Origin: an uncultured Bacteroidales bacterium
GTDB taxonomy: Bacteria; Bacteroidota; Bacteroidia; Bacteroidales; FEN-979
Length of the DNA: 63,498 nt
Assembly: GCA_903945175.1 (NCBI GenBank)
Contig: CAJAUM010000036.1
Span: 1-63,498 of the forward strand
Direction: 5' to 3'
The notes under the pieces are model-generated. The model was not told the origin of the DNA and did not search any database. It worked only from the letters and a program-made list of their open reading frames with translations. Made by a program: the position numbers and the translations under genes. Positions 18,407-27,693 of this stretch are shown piece by piece. Each line of letters opens with the position of its first letter. Positions within the stretch are counted from its first letter, which is position 1.

Positions 18407-20437
18407 ATGAAAGAAAAGAAGATCAAACAACTCGCCCTGGTTCGGAACGACCCCTGGCTAGAGCCAGTAACGGCCGAACTTAATGCACGATACGAACGCT
18501 ACCAGGAAACATTGCATGAAATTGAACAGCATTGGGAAAGCCTTGGTGCGTTTGCCAACGCGTATGACTACTATGGATTTCATTATGACCGGTTAAAGAA
18601 GGGATGGTATTTTCGTGAATGGGCCCCAAAAGCCCAGGATCTGTATCTTTTTGGCGACTTCAACGACTGGCAACGTTATTCCCACAGGCTTACCCCGAAT
18701 AAATATGGTCAATGGGAGATTTTCCTTCCGGATGAGCAGTTTAAAGACCGCTTTACCCATCAGAGCAGGGTTAAGGTCATGGTTCATTCCGATGCAGGAT
18801 GGCACGAGAAGATTCCAGCCTATATCCGCCGGGTGGTTCAGGATGTGGCATCGCTTGATTTTTCAGGTCAGCATTGGAATCCACCCCGTCCTTTCGACTG
18901 GGAAGGTGACCGCTTTGACATCAGACAATTGAATGAAATGCTCATATACGAGTGCCATGTAGGCATGTCACAGGAGCGGGAGGCCGTTGGCACTTTTATT
19001 GAATTTGCTGATTATATTATACCCTACATTAAAAATTCAGGATACAACACGATTCAATTAATGGCGATTGCCGAACACCCCTATTACGGGTCATTCGGTT
19101 ACCATGTTACCAATTTTTTTGCCGTCTCCTCGCGTTTTGGAACCCCGGAAGAGCTGAAATACCTCATCCGCAAAGCACATGAGCAGGGAATCGCAGTTCT
19201 GATGGACCTTGTTCATTCCCATTCGGCAAAGAATACACATGAAGGATTGAACCAGTTCGATGGCTCGGATGACCAGTACTTTCATCCGGGCGACCGCGGG
19301 AACCATCCCCATTGGGACTCAAAATGTTTCAACTACGGAAAACGGGATGTGTTGCAGTTCCTGCTGTCGAACCTCAAATTCTGGCTGCGCGAATTTCATT
19401 TCGATGGTTTCCGTTTCGACGGAGTCACCTCCATGATGTATTTTGACCATGGATACCGCGAAATATGGGATCTTGACGGATATTTCAAAGATGGAGTTGA
19501 GTGGGATGCACTAATCTACCTCCAACTCGCCAATACCCTGATTCATAAAATTAAACCCCACGCCGTGACCATTGCCGAAGATGTAACGGGGATGCCCGGA
19601 CTCTGCAGGCCGATCCGCGAAGGGGGCATTGGGTTTGACTACAGACTCGGAATGGCCATTCCCGATTACTGGATCAAGGTACTGAAAGAGAAAAAGGATG
19701 AGGATTGGAATATCCATGAGTTATGGTCAGTGATGAGCAACCGGCTGCCCGATGTCAAAACCGTGGCCTATTGTGAATCGCATGACCAGGCACTGGTCGG
19801 TGATCAGACCATTGCATTCCGGCTGATGCAGAGCGAGATCTATTTTAAAATGAGCAAGCAGGACGAGAGTCATGTCATTGACCGGGGAATTGCACTTCAT
19901 AAGCTGATCCGGCTCATCACCCTGAGTTTGGGTGGCCAGGCCTACCTGAGTTTTATCGGGAATGAGTTCGGACATCCCGATTGGATTGATTTCCCGCGTG
20001 AAGGAAACCGCTGGAGTTACCAGTATGCCCGTCGCCAGTGGTCATTGATCGAAAATCCCGGGCTTAAGTACCATTATCTGGGGGCTTTTGACCATGAGAT
20101 GCTAAGCATGGTTAAAAAACATAGACTATTTGATCAGTGTTTTGGTGACCAGATCAACATGGACGGGGAGAATCAAACCATCGTTTTCAAGCGTCAGGAG
20201 TTGATCTTCATCTTCAATTTCCATGTAAGCAACTCCATTCCTGACTATAAATTCCCTGTGCCGGAGCCCGGTGATTACCGGATCATCCTCAATACCGACC
20301 GGAAGGAATTCGGCGGTCATGGCCGGATAAATGACCATCTTATTTATACGACACAACAAGGCGAAGCAGATCAGGTTCACTATCTGATGATATACAATAC
20401 CAACCGCACTGCACTGGTCTTTGAACGGATTCATTAG
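18407..20437 (+). CDS. glgB: 1,4-alpha-glucan branching enzyme (GH13, eukaryotic-like subfamily 8)
   Basis: A 676-residue cytoplasmic enzyme that cuts alpha-1,4 chains and re-attaches them as alpha-1,6 branches in glycogen. A CBM48 domain (about 45-150, YYGFHYDRLKKGWYFREWAP) precedes the GH13 barrel. Catalytic residues are D338 (FRFDGVTS), E391 (IAEDVTG) and D460 (ESHDQAL); region I reads DLVHSHSAKN. The C-terminal all-beta domain ends with RTALVFERIH. Length and motifs match the eukaryotic-like branching enzymes found in many Bacteroidota. No glycogen synthase gene lies nearby. The secreted protein gene that follows has its own promoter. Confidence 0.95.
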   Translation: MKEKKIKQLALVRNDPWLEPVTAELNARYERYQETLHEIEQHWESLGAFANAYDYYGFHYDRLKKGWYFREWAPKAQDLYLFGDFNDWQRYSHRLTPNKYGQWEIFLPDEQFKDRFTHQSRVKVMVHSDAGWHEKIPAYIRRVVQDVASLDFSGQHWNPPRPFDWEGDRFDIRQLNEMLIYECHVGMSQEREAVGTFIEFADYIIPYIKNSGYNTIQLMAIAEHPYYGSFGYHVTNFFAVSSRFGTPEELKYLIRKAHEQGIAVLMDLVHSHSAKNTHEGLNQFDGSDDQYFHPGDRGNHPHWDSKCFNYGKRDVLQFLLSNLKFWLREFHFDGFRFDGVTSMMYFDHGYREIWDLDGYFKDGVEWDALIYLQLANTLIHKIKPHAVTIAEDVTGMPGLCRPIREGGIGFDYRLGMAIPDYWIKVLKEKKDEDWNIHELWSVMSNRLPDVKTVAYCESHDQALVGDQTIAFRLMQSEIYFKMSKQDESHVIDRGIALHKLIRLITLSLGGQAYLSFIGNEFGHPDWIDFPREGNRWSYQYARRQWSLIENPGLKYHYLGAFDHEMLSMVKKHRLFDQCFGDQINMDGENQTIVFKRQELIFIFNFHVSNSIPDYKFPVPEPGDYRIILNTDRKEFGGHGRINDHLIYTTQQGEADQVHYLMIYNTNRTALVFERIH

Positions 20438-20452
20438 CCTTCATTATTTTCG

Positions 20453-20460
20453 TATCTTTG
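20453..20460 (+). promoter_or_regulatory. -7 element upstream of the secreted multi-domain protein
   Basis: TATCTTTG, a perfect TAnnTTTG match, starts 16 bases after the glgB stop codon and 38 bases before the ATG at 20491. It shows that the true start is 20491 rather than a TTG at 20458 inside the element. Confidence 0.6.
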
Positions 20461-20490
20461 CCAGACAATCCTGAGCAAAATTACCTCTAT

Positions 20491-22122
20491 ATGAATTCCT
20501 GCATTCGTCCTGCCATCGTCCGGAAAACCATGCTGATGATGGCCTTCATTCCTGCCATGCTGATCCTGCTCTCCGGCGGGTTCACCGCCTCTGCCAATAC
20601 CGATACCACCTGGTCTGTTTCATTCCGGCTGAACATGACCAAAGCGGTCAAACAGCATATTTTCAGGCCCGATACCGATTATGTCTACGTCATCATGGAT
20701 CATGGAATTCAGCCTTTCAGGCTCGTTCCAGGACCAGGATACACCTATACAGGAACCCTGTTCGACGAACTTGATTCGGGTACTACCTATAACTTTAAAT
20801 TCAGGATCAACGAAAACAACTGGGAAACAGTGAACCGCAAGATCACCGCCCAGCCAGGCATTGCAAGCTATTCCGCCTGGTGGAATGATGATCCGATCAA
20901 TGTTACTTCGTTTACCGTTAACATGGAATATGCCGTCCAAAAAGGCCGCTTCAATCCTGTTTCAGACACGGTATGCATTGTAGGAACAATGAACGACATG
21001 AAGGGTTCACCGCGCATGCAGCAAATCGGAACCAGTTTTCACTATTCGATCACTTACGGCCTGGATCCGGGAACGATACACCAATATAAATACCGCATCA
21101 ATGCTGATCCCAGTGGCTTTGAATTACTGAACAAACCAGACCGGATCATCCGTGTGCCAGACACCCTGCTTGATCTGATCAACGATTTCGACAACTACAA
21201 CCCGGCCAAACGGCTCATGACCTTCGAATGCAACATGGGCTATTATATCACCGCCAAACATTTCAACCCTGATGTTGATTTTCTTATTGTTCAAGGAACG
21301 TTCAATAATTGGAAAGGAAATGATGTGCTTTTTGACATGGATTCTGACAGCATCTACAAGCTGGATCAATTCTTTGATACGACCTGGTTCAGCCAAGGTC
21401 CCTTTGAATTTAATTTTGATATCAACAATGATGGTCAAACTCCTGAATTAATGGGAAAACCACACAGATTCTATCAGCTGCACGACACCATCAATCAAAA
21501 TCTGAATGTTTACACCTGCTTTTATAACAACCTTGATCCTTCAATTCCTACACCACCGTGGGCTTATGATGTGGAGATCCAGGGGAATCTGGTCCACAAG
21601 AAATTTCTGAGCGGAAGCTATTCCTACGAAAATGTGAATGGCATCCGTGAGGGCATTTCCATTTACCGGTGGCTTCGCAGCAGCAATGAGGAAGGCACTG
21701 ATACCATTGCCATTGATTCAGCCACAAAACTCACCTATACCATCGATACGCTGGATATAGGGAAATGGCTTGTTTTTGAAGTTACACCGGTAGCCGCAAG
21801 CGGTGATTCTGCCAAGGGCAAACCGCTCCAGGTTGTATCATCCGAAAGTGTCGAGGCCTGGGATGTAGGCATTGGTGAGCACCAGGGGCTGATATCCCTT
21901 GTTTATCCGAATCCGGCATCTGATCTTATCACTATCGTTGCACGGAAGGAAATAGAACGGGTCGAATTATCAAACCAGATGGGACAGATTGTTCTGATGA
22001 CAGATGGTCTAAATACATCCGCTGTCCGATTCAGCATCAGGCGCCTGATACCAGGAATCTATTTTCTCAGGGCCTTCACTACATCCAAGGAAACAGGGTC
22101 GATAAAATTGATCAAACTGTAA
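20491..22122 (+). CDS. Secreted multi-domain protein with three E-set-like repeats and T9SS sorting domain
   Basis: A 543-residue exported protein. After a long signal peptide (about 1-36) come three related domains of about 100 residues. Their openings are alike: SFRLNMTKAV..IFRPDTD, FTVNMEYAVQ..RFNPVSD and FECNMGYYIT..HFNPDVD. The second and third continue with GTMNDMKG and GTFNNWKG, which resemble the start of CBM48/CBM20-type glucan-binding folds. A further Ig-like domain (about 355-460) precedes the T9SS sorting domain (LVYPNPASDLI to IKLIKL). No catalytic motif is seen. Its place directly after glgB and within the alpha-glucan region suggests a surface glucan-binding role, which is inference. 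It abuts the convergent peptidase gene. Confidence 0.75.
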   Translation: MNSCIRPAIVRKTMLMMAFIPAMLILLSGGFTASANTDTTWSVSFRLNMTKAVKQHIFRPDTDYVYVIMDHGIQPFRLVPGPGYTYTGTLFDELDSGTTYNFKFRINENNWETVNRKITAQPGIASYSAWWNDDPINVTSFTVNMEYAVQKGRFNPVSDTVCIVGTMNDMKGSPRMQQIGTSFHYSITYGLDPGTIHQYKYRINADPSGFELLNKPDRIIRVPDTLLDLINDFDNYNPAKRLMTFECNMGYYITAKHFNPDVDFLIVQGTFNNWKGNDVLFDMDSDSIYKLDQFFDTTWFSQGPFEFNFDINNDGQTPELMGKPHRFYQLHDTINQNLNVYTCFYNNLDPSIPTPPWAYDVEIQGNLVHKKFLSGSYSYENVNGIREGISIYRWLRSSNEEGTDTIAIDSATKLTYTIDTLDIGKWLVFEVTPVAASGDSAKGKPLQVVSSESVEAWDVGIGEHQGLISLVYPNPASDLITIVARKEIERVELSNQMGQIVLMTDGLNTSAVRFSIRRLIPGIYFLRAFTTSKETGSIKLIKL

Positions 22123-22860
22123 TTACTTCAGAAGAAAATCGAGATTTTCATTTTCCTGGAATTCCTGGGCATCCATTCCATGACGGAAGACCCTCAATGA
22201 TCGGTTTCCAGAGAGTTGCATGGCATCGCCTTCAACATTCAGGAGGCATCCTTCGCGCAGTCCAACCACGGTAGTTCCACGGTTTACAGATAAAAACTCC
22301 TGGATGCGCTGCTCGCGGGTCTCTCCTGCATGGCCGGCAGGATTTGCATCAAGATAATGTGGATTGATCTGAAAAGGAATCAACTTCAGGCAGTTGAACG
22401 ATGGGGGTTCACAAATCGGCATGTCGTTGGTTGTTTTCATTGTAGGGCATGCCACGTTGGCCCCGGCGCTCCAGCCAACAAAAGGAGTTCCTCTCAAAAC
22501 CTTTCTGCGGATCGGCTCCATGATACCATATTCCTGCATCATCAGCGCAAGGTGAAACGTATTTCCCCCCCCTATCACGATTGATTCAGCCTCATTTACC
22601 GCAATTACCGGATTTGGCTCCCGATGGATGGAATGCAAAACGAATCCCATCTCCTTGAATATTTTCTTCACCCGGTCTTCGTACAGGTCGAATGATTTTT
22701 CCACACTGGCTGGCGTGAGGTTTACACCGGCATAGGGTATAAACAGTACTTTATGCACACCGAATTTCGACAAAAATTCCTTGATGAATGTACGCGGCCA
22801 GGCAAGATAATCTTCACCGGCATTTGTAGAGTTGCTGATTAGTAAAAGATTTCGGATCAT
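22123..22860 (-). CDS. pepE: Peptidase E (alpha-aspartyl dipeptidase)
   Basis: A 245-residue cytoplasmic S51 peptidase that hydrolyses Asp-Xaa dipeptides. Family motifs are LLLISNSTNAGEDYL at the start, IVIGGGNTFHL, the nucleophile serine in VGWSAGANVACPT, the segment TTNDMPICEPPSF, and NPHYLDANPAGHAGETREQRI. The start at 22860 (MIRNLLLISN) matches family length; the frame also holds an ATG at 22878 that adds six residues. It lies between alpha-glucan genes in the opposite direction and is probably unrelated to them in function. Confidence 0.93.
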   Translation of the reverse strand: MIRNLLLISNSTNAGEDYLAWPRTFIKEFLSKFGVHKVLFIPYAGVNLTPASVEKSFDLYEDRVKKIFKEMGFVLHSIHREPNPVIAVNEAESIVIGGGNTFHLALMMQEYGIMEPIRRKVLRGTPFVGWSAGANVACPTMKTTNDMPICEPPSFNCLKLIPFQINPHYLDANPAGHAGETREQRIQEFLSVNRGTTVVGLREGCLLNVEGDAMQLSGNRSLRVFRHGMDAQEFQENENLDFLLK

Positions 22861-22897
22861 AATCTGAATTTGGGCCATAAAAGTAATAGAAAGTTCT

Positions 22898-22905
22898 TAT
22901 TTTTG
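22898..22905 (+). promoter_or_regulatory. -7 element of the first SLC45-type transporter gene
   Basis: TATTTTTG matches TAnnTTTG, 30 bases before the ATG at 22935, in the divergent gap with pepE. No exact -33 element at 19-21 bases. Confidence 0.5.
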
Positions 22906-22934
22906 AACACTGGATTAAAAAAAACTCTACCCTG

Positions 22935-24227
22935 ATGAAGGAAAAACCCACAATGCGCTTCTGGCAGGTCTGGAATATGAGCTTCGGATTTCTTGGAATT
23001 CAATTTGGTTTTGCATTGCAGAACGGCAATGCTTCACGCATTTTATTGACTTTTGGCGCCGATGTGCATCAATTGAGTTGGTTTTGGCTGGTAGCTCCAA
23101 TAACCGGTATGATCATCCAGCCGATTGTCGGATACCTGAGTGATAAAACATGGTGCCGGCTTGGCAGGCGAAGGCCCTATTTCCTGGTAGGTGCGGTTTT
23201 AACGAGCATCGCCCTCGTGCTCATGCCCAATGCTCCGCACCTGGCATCGTTTATTGCACCCATGTTTATCGGCGGAGGCTTGCTGATGATCATGGATGCC
23301 TCCATCAACATTTCAATGGAACCCTTCAGGGCGCTTGTCGCTGATAAATTGCCTGAGAAACAACATACCCTCGGATTTTCGGTTCAAACCCTGCTGATCG
23401 GGATTGGCGCCATCGTTGGATCGTGGCTGCCCTATATTCTTGGGAATTGGATGGGTATCTCCAAAAATGCAGAGGGCAGTGGACTCATTCCTGCCAATGT
23501 CACCTATTCATTTTATATAGGCGCATTTGTTTTGCTTGCAGCCATCGTCTGGACCGTTTTTACCACATCCGAATATCCACCCGATAAACTGGCTCCGGAG
23601 GACAAAGTGGAGAAATCCGGGAAGTTTGTCATTCCTCCAATCATGATCAAGTTACTGCTTGTCCAGTTTTTTTCCTGGTTTGCCTTGTTCTCCATGTGGG
23701 TTTATACAACCCCGGCTGTTGCCCTGAAATTTTATGGCACCACCGATGCCAATTCATCCGTTTTCCAGATCGCCGGGGACTGGGTGGGCATACTCTTCGG
23801 CGTTTACAATGGGGTATCGGCTGTGATCGCCATGTTGCTCCCTGTTGTAGCAAAAAGACTTTCGAAGAAGGGTACGCATGCCATCGCGCTGACCATCGGA
23901 GGTCTGTCACTTTTATCATTCCTTTTGATTAATGATCCCAACTACCTGATTATTCCAATGATCGGTATCGGGATAGCCTGGGGCAGTATTCTCGCCATGC
24001 CATACGCCATGCTGGCAAGTTCAATACCTCCAAAAAGAATGGGGGTTTACATGGGATTGTTCAATATGTCAATAACTATTCCGCAGATTGTGAGCGGTAT
24101 TGTGAGCGGACTGATCCTGAAATATTTTTTTGCCAATAATCCGATCCTTTGCCTTGTGATGGCCGGAATAAGCATGATCCTCGGTGCGGTCAGCGCAATG
24201 TTTATCAAGGAAAATACAACGAAATAA
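22935..24227 (+). CDS. MFS transporter, SLC45-like sugar carrier (first copy)
   Basis: A 430-residue inner-membrane carrier with 12 predicted membrane segments. Family signs are an N-terminal GFLGIQFGFALQNGN, the cytoplasmic loop after TM2 with SDKTWCRLGRRRPYFLVG, and a second-half loop where VAKRLSKKGTHAIAL follows TM8. The closest recognised group is the bacterial branch of SLC45-type (sucrose/maltose) MFS carriers, found in Bacteroidota next to malQ and GH13 genes. It overlaps the malQ frame extension but ends 20 bases before the real malQ start. Maltose or maltodextrin uptake into the cytoplasm is inferred from context. Confidence 0.85.
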   Translation: MKEKPTMRFWQVWNMSFGFLGIQFGFALQNGNASRILLTFGADVHQLSWFWLVAPITGMIIQPIVGYLSDKTWCRLGRRRPYFLVGAVLTSIALVLMPNAPHLASFIAPMFIGGGLLMIMDASINISMEPFRALVADKLPEKQHTLGFSVQTLLIGIGAIVGSWLPYILGNWMGISKNAEGSGLIPANVTYSFYIGAFVLLAAIVWTVFTTSEYPPDKLAPEDKVEKSGKFVIPPIMIKLLLVQFFSWFALFSMWVYTTPAVALKFYGTTDANSSVFQIAGDWVGILFGVYNGVSAVIAMLLPVVAKRLSKKGTHAIALTIGGLSLLSFLLINDPNYLIIPMIGIGIAWGSILAMPYAMLASSIPPKRMGVYMGLFNMSITIPQIVSGIVSGLILKYFFANNPILCLVMAGISMILGAVSAMFIKENTTK

Positions 24228-24247
24228 ATATATTTAAAAAAAGTGAA

Positions 24248-25759
24248 ATGTTAAAAGAGAGATTGAGCGGAGTTTTACTTCATCCTACATCCCTTCCCGG
24301 AAAATATGGAATCGGAACGCTGGGGAAGGCGGCTTTTGATTTTATTGATTTTTTAGTACGGTCAAAACAGCGCTATTGGCAAATTTTACCACTCGGCCCC
24401 ACAGGGTATGCTGACTCCCCTTATCAGTGTTTTTCATCGCACGCCGGCAATCCTAACCTGATCGATCTGGATCTGCTTGTAAAATCCAGGTTGCTTCATG
24501 AAGATGACCTGGCTGACTATCCTCATTTTGATGATCAGAAGATAGACTATGAAGCTGTTCAGCAGACCAGGCTCCCCTTGCTTAAGAAAGCGTTCCAATC
24601 ATTTTCTTTGTATGCAGATAATGTCGAAAAGCTTGCCTATCGTAACTTTCTGAAGAACCAGTCCAAATGGATCAACGACTATGCACTTTTCAGGGCCATC
24701 AAGGCAAACCGCCATCAAAATCCATGGCATCAATGGGAAGATCCTTTAAAAAAACGAGAACCCGAAGCGCTAAAAGCCATTCAGACCCTGTTGCACGAGG
24801 AGATCGATTTTCATAAATTCATGCAATTCCTTTTTTTCAGGCAGTGGCTGGCGGTTAAGGAATATGCCCACAACCACAAGGTGAAGATCATCGGGGATAT
24901 TCCATTGTATGTGGCGCTCGACAGCGCGGATGCGTGGGCGAATCCTGAAATTTTTGAATTCGACAGTGACCTCAACCCCATTCGTGTTGGAGGCGTTCCA
25001 CCCGATTACTTCAGTGAAACAGGCCAGCTGTGGGGGAATCCGCTTTTCCGCTGGGATGTGTTGAAAGAGACCGGCTACCGTTGGTGGATCGATCGGATCA
25101 AGACCAACCTGTTCCTTTACGATATCATCCGCATTGATCATTTCAGGGGTTTTGCAGCCTATTGGGCTGTTCCTTATACTGAAAAAACAGCCATCAAAGG
25201 TGAATGGATTGACTGCCCGGGCAAAGATTTTTTTGATGCTTTGCGTGTTGAATTCGGCGATCTGCCAATCATTGCCGAAGACCTGGGTGTCATTACGCCG
25301 GATGTGGAAGAACTCCGCGACAGTTTCAACCTTCCCGGAATGAAAATCCTCCAATTCGCATTTGATTCTTCTGAAGCGAATGACTACATCCCACACAATT
25401 ATATTAAAAACTGCATCGTATATACCGGCACACATGACAATGATACTGTGGCAGGATGGTTCAAAAATGCCACAGAGGATGACCGTAAATATGTGTTGGA
25501 TTATCTGCAAACCCACGAAACTGATATACACTGGTCCTTTATCCGGCTTGCCTGGGCTTCCGTTGCCTATACCGCCATCGTTCCAATGCAGGATATTCTT
25601 GGGCTGGATACCTCGGCGCGTATGAATCTTCCGGGAACGACACAAAATAATTGGCAATGGCGGGCCAAAGCAAGCCATTTTACAGATTCCCTTACCGAGC
25701 GGCTCGCTCACATGACCATTTTATATGGCAGGGCAAGAAAAGTAAAAAGTAAAAATTAA
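24248..25759 (+). CDS. malQ: 4-alpha-glucanotransferase (GH77)
   Basis: A 503-residue cytoplasmic amylomaltase that transfers maltodextrin segments between chains and frees glucose. Family motifs are LLHPTSLPGKYGIGTLG at the N-terminus, GPTGYADSPYQ, VGGVPPDYFSETGQLWGNP, IRIDHFRGF (nucleophile Asp), IIAEDLGVIT (acid/base Glu) and TGTHDNDT (third Asp). It is the short bacterial type. The start at 24248 is used because the frame upstream of it lies inside the transporter gene and does not belong to the fold. It follows the transporter by 20 bases and precedes a GH13 gene by 10. Confidence 0.97.
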   Translation: MLKERLSGVLLHPTSLPGKYGIGTLGKAAFDFIDFLVRSKQRYWQILPLGPTGYADSPYQCFSSHAGNPNLIDLDLLVKSRLLHEDDLADYPHFDDQKIDYEAVQQTRLPLLKKAFQSFSLYADNVEKLAYRNFLKNQSKWINDYALFRAIKANRHQNPWHQWEDPLKKREPEALKAIQTLLHEEIDFHKFMQFLFFRQWLAVKEYAHNHKVKIIGDIPLYVALDSADAWANPEIFEFDSDLNPIRVGGVPPDYFSETGQLWGNPLFRWDVLKETGYRWWIDRIKTNLFLYDIIRIDHFRGFAAYWAVPYTEKTAIKGEWIDCPGKDFFDALRVEFGDLPIIAEDLGVITPDVEELRDSFNLPGMKILQFAFDSSEANDYIPHNYIKNCIVYTGTHDNDTVAGWFKNATEDDRKYVLDYLQTHETDIHWSFIRLAWASVAYTAIVPMQDILGLDTSARMNLPGTTQNNWQWRAKASHFTDSLTERLAHMTILYGRARKVKSKN

Positions 25760-25769
25760 AGATTCACGT

Positions 25770-27614
25770 ATGAACCGATTAACGATAATATTCCTTGTCC
25801 TTTTTCCACTGAGCCTGTTTTCCCAGGAAATCAAACTTGAACGGATTGAACCTCCTTTTTGGTGGGTCGGATTTAAAAAAGCAGATTTTCAGCTGCTGGT
25901 GTATGGCAAAAATATTGCAACATCCACTGTATCAATAGATTATCCGGGACTGATCATTAAGAAGATCAGCAAGGTGACCAATCCAAACTATATTTTCCTT
26001 GACCTGACCATCAGTAAAGGAGCCAGGGCAGGAATAGCCACGATCCTTTTCAAGTCAAAGGGTAAAGAAATCGGGAAGTACCTTTATGAATTGAAGCCAC
26101 GGAAGAAGGGCTCCGCAGAACGCAAAGGATTTTCAACCTCCGATGTGATATACCTGCTGATGCCCGACCGGTTTGCCAATGGGGATGTGTCGAATGACAA
26201 TATACAGGGAATGGCTGAACAGGTTGACCTCACAAACAAGGATGGGCGTCATGGTGGCGACATCAAGGGAATTTCCGATCATCTCGATTACATCAAGGAT
26301 TTGGGGATCACAGCCATTTGGATCAACCCGTTGCTCGAGAACGACCAGCCTAAATATTCCTATCATGGCTACTCCACCACAGATTATTATAAAATAGATC
26401 CCCGGTTTGGCTCAAATGAAGATTATGTCAAGCTTGGCGAGGCAGTGCATCAGCACGGCATGAAACTAATCATGGATATGATCTTCAACCATTGTGGAGG
26501 TGAGCACTGGTGGATGAAGGATTTGCCTTCATCAGACTGGTTAAACGAATGGCCTGAATTTACAAGGTCGAATTACCGTGCCGGGACAGCCAATGATCCG
26601 TATGCTTCACAGTTTGATTCGATTCAGTTTGTAAAAGGGTGGTTTGACAAAACCATGCCTGACCTGAATCAGCACAATCCATTTCTGAAGAATTACCTGA
26701 TACAGAACAGCATCTGGTGGATTGAATATGCAGGTTTGGATGGCATCAGGCAGGATACCCATCCATATCCCTTCAAGGATATGATGGCCGATTGGGGCAA
26801 ACGCGTTTTGGAGGAGTATCCCAACTTTAACACGGTGGGTGAATGCTGGATGAACTTCCCCTCAACCGTGGCCTACTGGCAAAAGGATGCACGCAACAAG
26901 GACGGTTACAACTCCTGGCTGCCCTCAGTATTTGATTTCCCGCTCTATGATGCCATGAATAAAGCGTTCTTGGAGCCGGAAGGATGGAATGCAGGAATTA
27001 CAAAGGTTTATGACATCCTTACCCAGGATTTTTCTTATCCCAATCCATCAAACATCGTGGTTTTTGCTGACAATCATGATGTGAACCGATACCTCGATTC
27101 ACAAAACGACGATGTCAGGAAACTGAAGATGGCCATGGCACTTGTTTTGACTACCCGCGGAATTCCACAGATCTTTTACGGATCAGAAATCCTTATGACG
27201 ACAGGCGCTGACAAGGGCCACGGGGTTATCCGCAAAGACTTTCCCGGTGGGTGGCCAGGCGATGCACGCAACGCTTTCACTGCACAAGGTCGTACAGACA
27301 AGGAAAATGACATGTTCAACTACCTCAGGAAACTGCTCAGGTACCGACAGTTGAGTGATGTGCTGAAGACGGGCAACTTCAGACATTTTATTCCGGCTGA
27401 TGGAATTTACACCTATTTCAGATACAAAGAAAAGCATGCCATCATGGTGGTCATAAACAACAATGAAGAGGCGAAGACAACTGAGACCGCCAGGTATAAT
27501 GAATTTTTGAAACATTACACATCAGGAACCGATGTCATGGATGGAACAACATTGAACGATCTGTCAACCTTGACCATTCCCGGAAAATCGGTGCTGATCC
27601 TGGAACTTAAGTAG
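25770..27614 (+). CDS. GH13 neopullulanase/cyclomaltodextrinase-like enzyme
   Basis: A 614-residue exported enzyme with signal peptide (1-18, ending LFSQE). An N-terminal beta domain (about 20-110) is of the cyclomaltodextrinase type. The GH13 barrel follows, with region I MDMIFNHCGGEHWW, nucleophile D329 (DGIRQDTHP), acid/base E358 (VGECWM), and D437 in ADNHDVNRY. A C-terminal beta domain ends the protein. It resembles the periplasmic SusA-type enzymes that cut imported maltodextrins. There is no lipobox and no T9SS domain, so periplasmic location is likely. It sits in a run transporter-malQ-GH13-transporter. Confidence 0.92.
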   Translation: MNRLTIIFLVLFPLSLFSQEIKLERIEPPFWWVGFKKADFQLLVYGKNIATSTVSIDYPGLIIKKISKVTNPNYIFLDLTISKGARAGIATILFKSKGKEIGKYLYELKPRKKGSAERKGFSTSDVIYLLMPDRFANGDVSNDNIQGMAEQVDLTNKDGRHGGDIKGISDHLDYIKDLGITAIWINPLLENDQPKYSYHGYSTTDYYKIDPRFGSNEDYVKLGEAVHQHGMKLIMDMIFNHCGGEHWWMKDLPSSDWLNEWPEFTRSNYRAGTANDPYASQFDSIQFVKGWFDKTMPDLNQHNPFLKNYLIQNSIWWIEYAGLDGIRQDTHPYPFKDMMADWGKRVLEEYPNFNTVGECWMNFPSTVAYWQKDARNKDGYNSWLPSVFDFPLYDAMNKAFLEPEGWNAGITKVYDILTQDFSYPNPSNIVVFADNHDVNRYLDSQNDDVRKLKMAMALVLTTRGIPQIFYGSEILMTTGADKGHGVIRKDFPGGWPGDARNAFTAQGRTDKENDMFNYLRKLLRYRQLSDVLKTGNFRHFIPADGIYTYFRYKEKHAIMVVINNNEEAKTTETARYNEFLKHYTSGTDVMDGTTLNDLSTLTIPGKSVLILELK

Positions 27615-27630
27615 GTAATAAAGTAACTGT

Positions 27631-27686
27631 CGTGACGCGTGACGCGTGACCAAAAATCGTAAATCAAAAATCATAAATCGAAAATC
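27631..27686. repeat. Two abutting heptamer arrays (CGTGACG then RWAAATC)
   Basis: 27631-27650 is cgtgacg in just under three copies. 27652-27686 is five 7-base units: aaaaatc, gtaaatc, aaaaatc, ataaatc, gaaaatc. Both have a strict 7-base period and fill most of the gap before the second transporter gene. The TGAC core is shared with arrays at 30495 and 56326. Confidence 0.85.
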
Positions 27687-27693
27687 AACGAAC

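Noticed and set aside
24770-25711. Minus-strand open frame of 313 codons
   Set aside because: It lies wholly inside malQ, whose catalytic motifs are intact in the plus frame; the antisense frame shows no recognisable protein.
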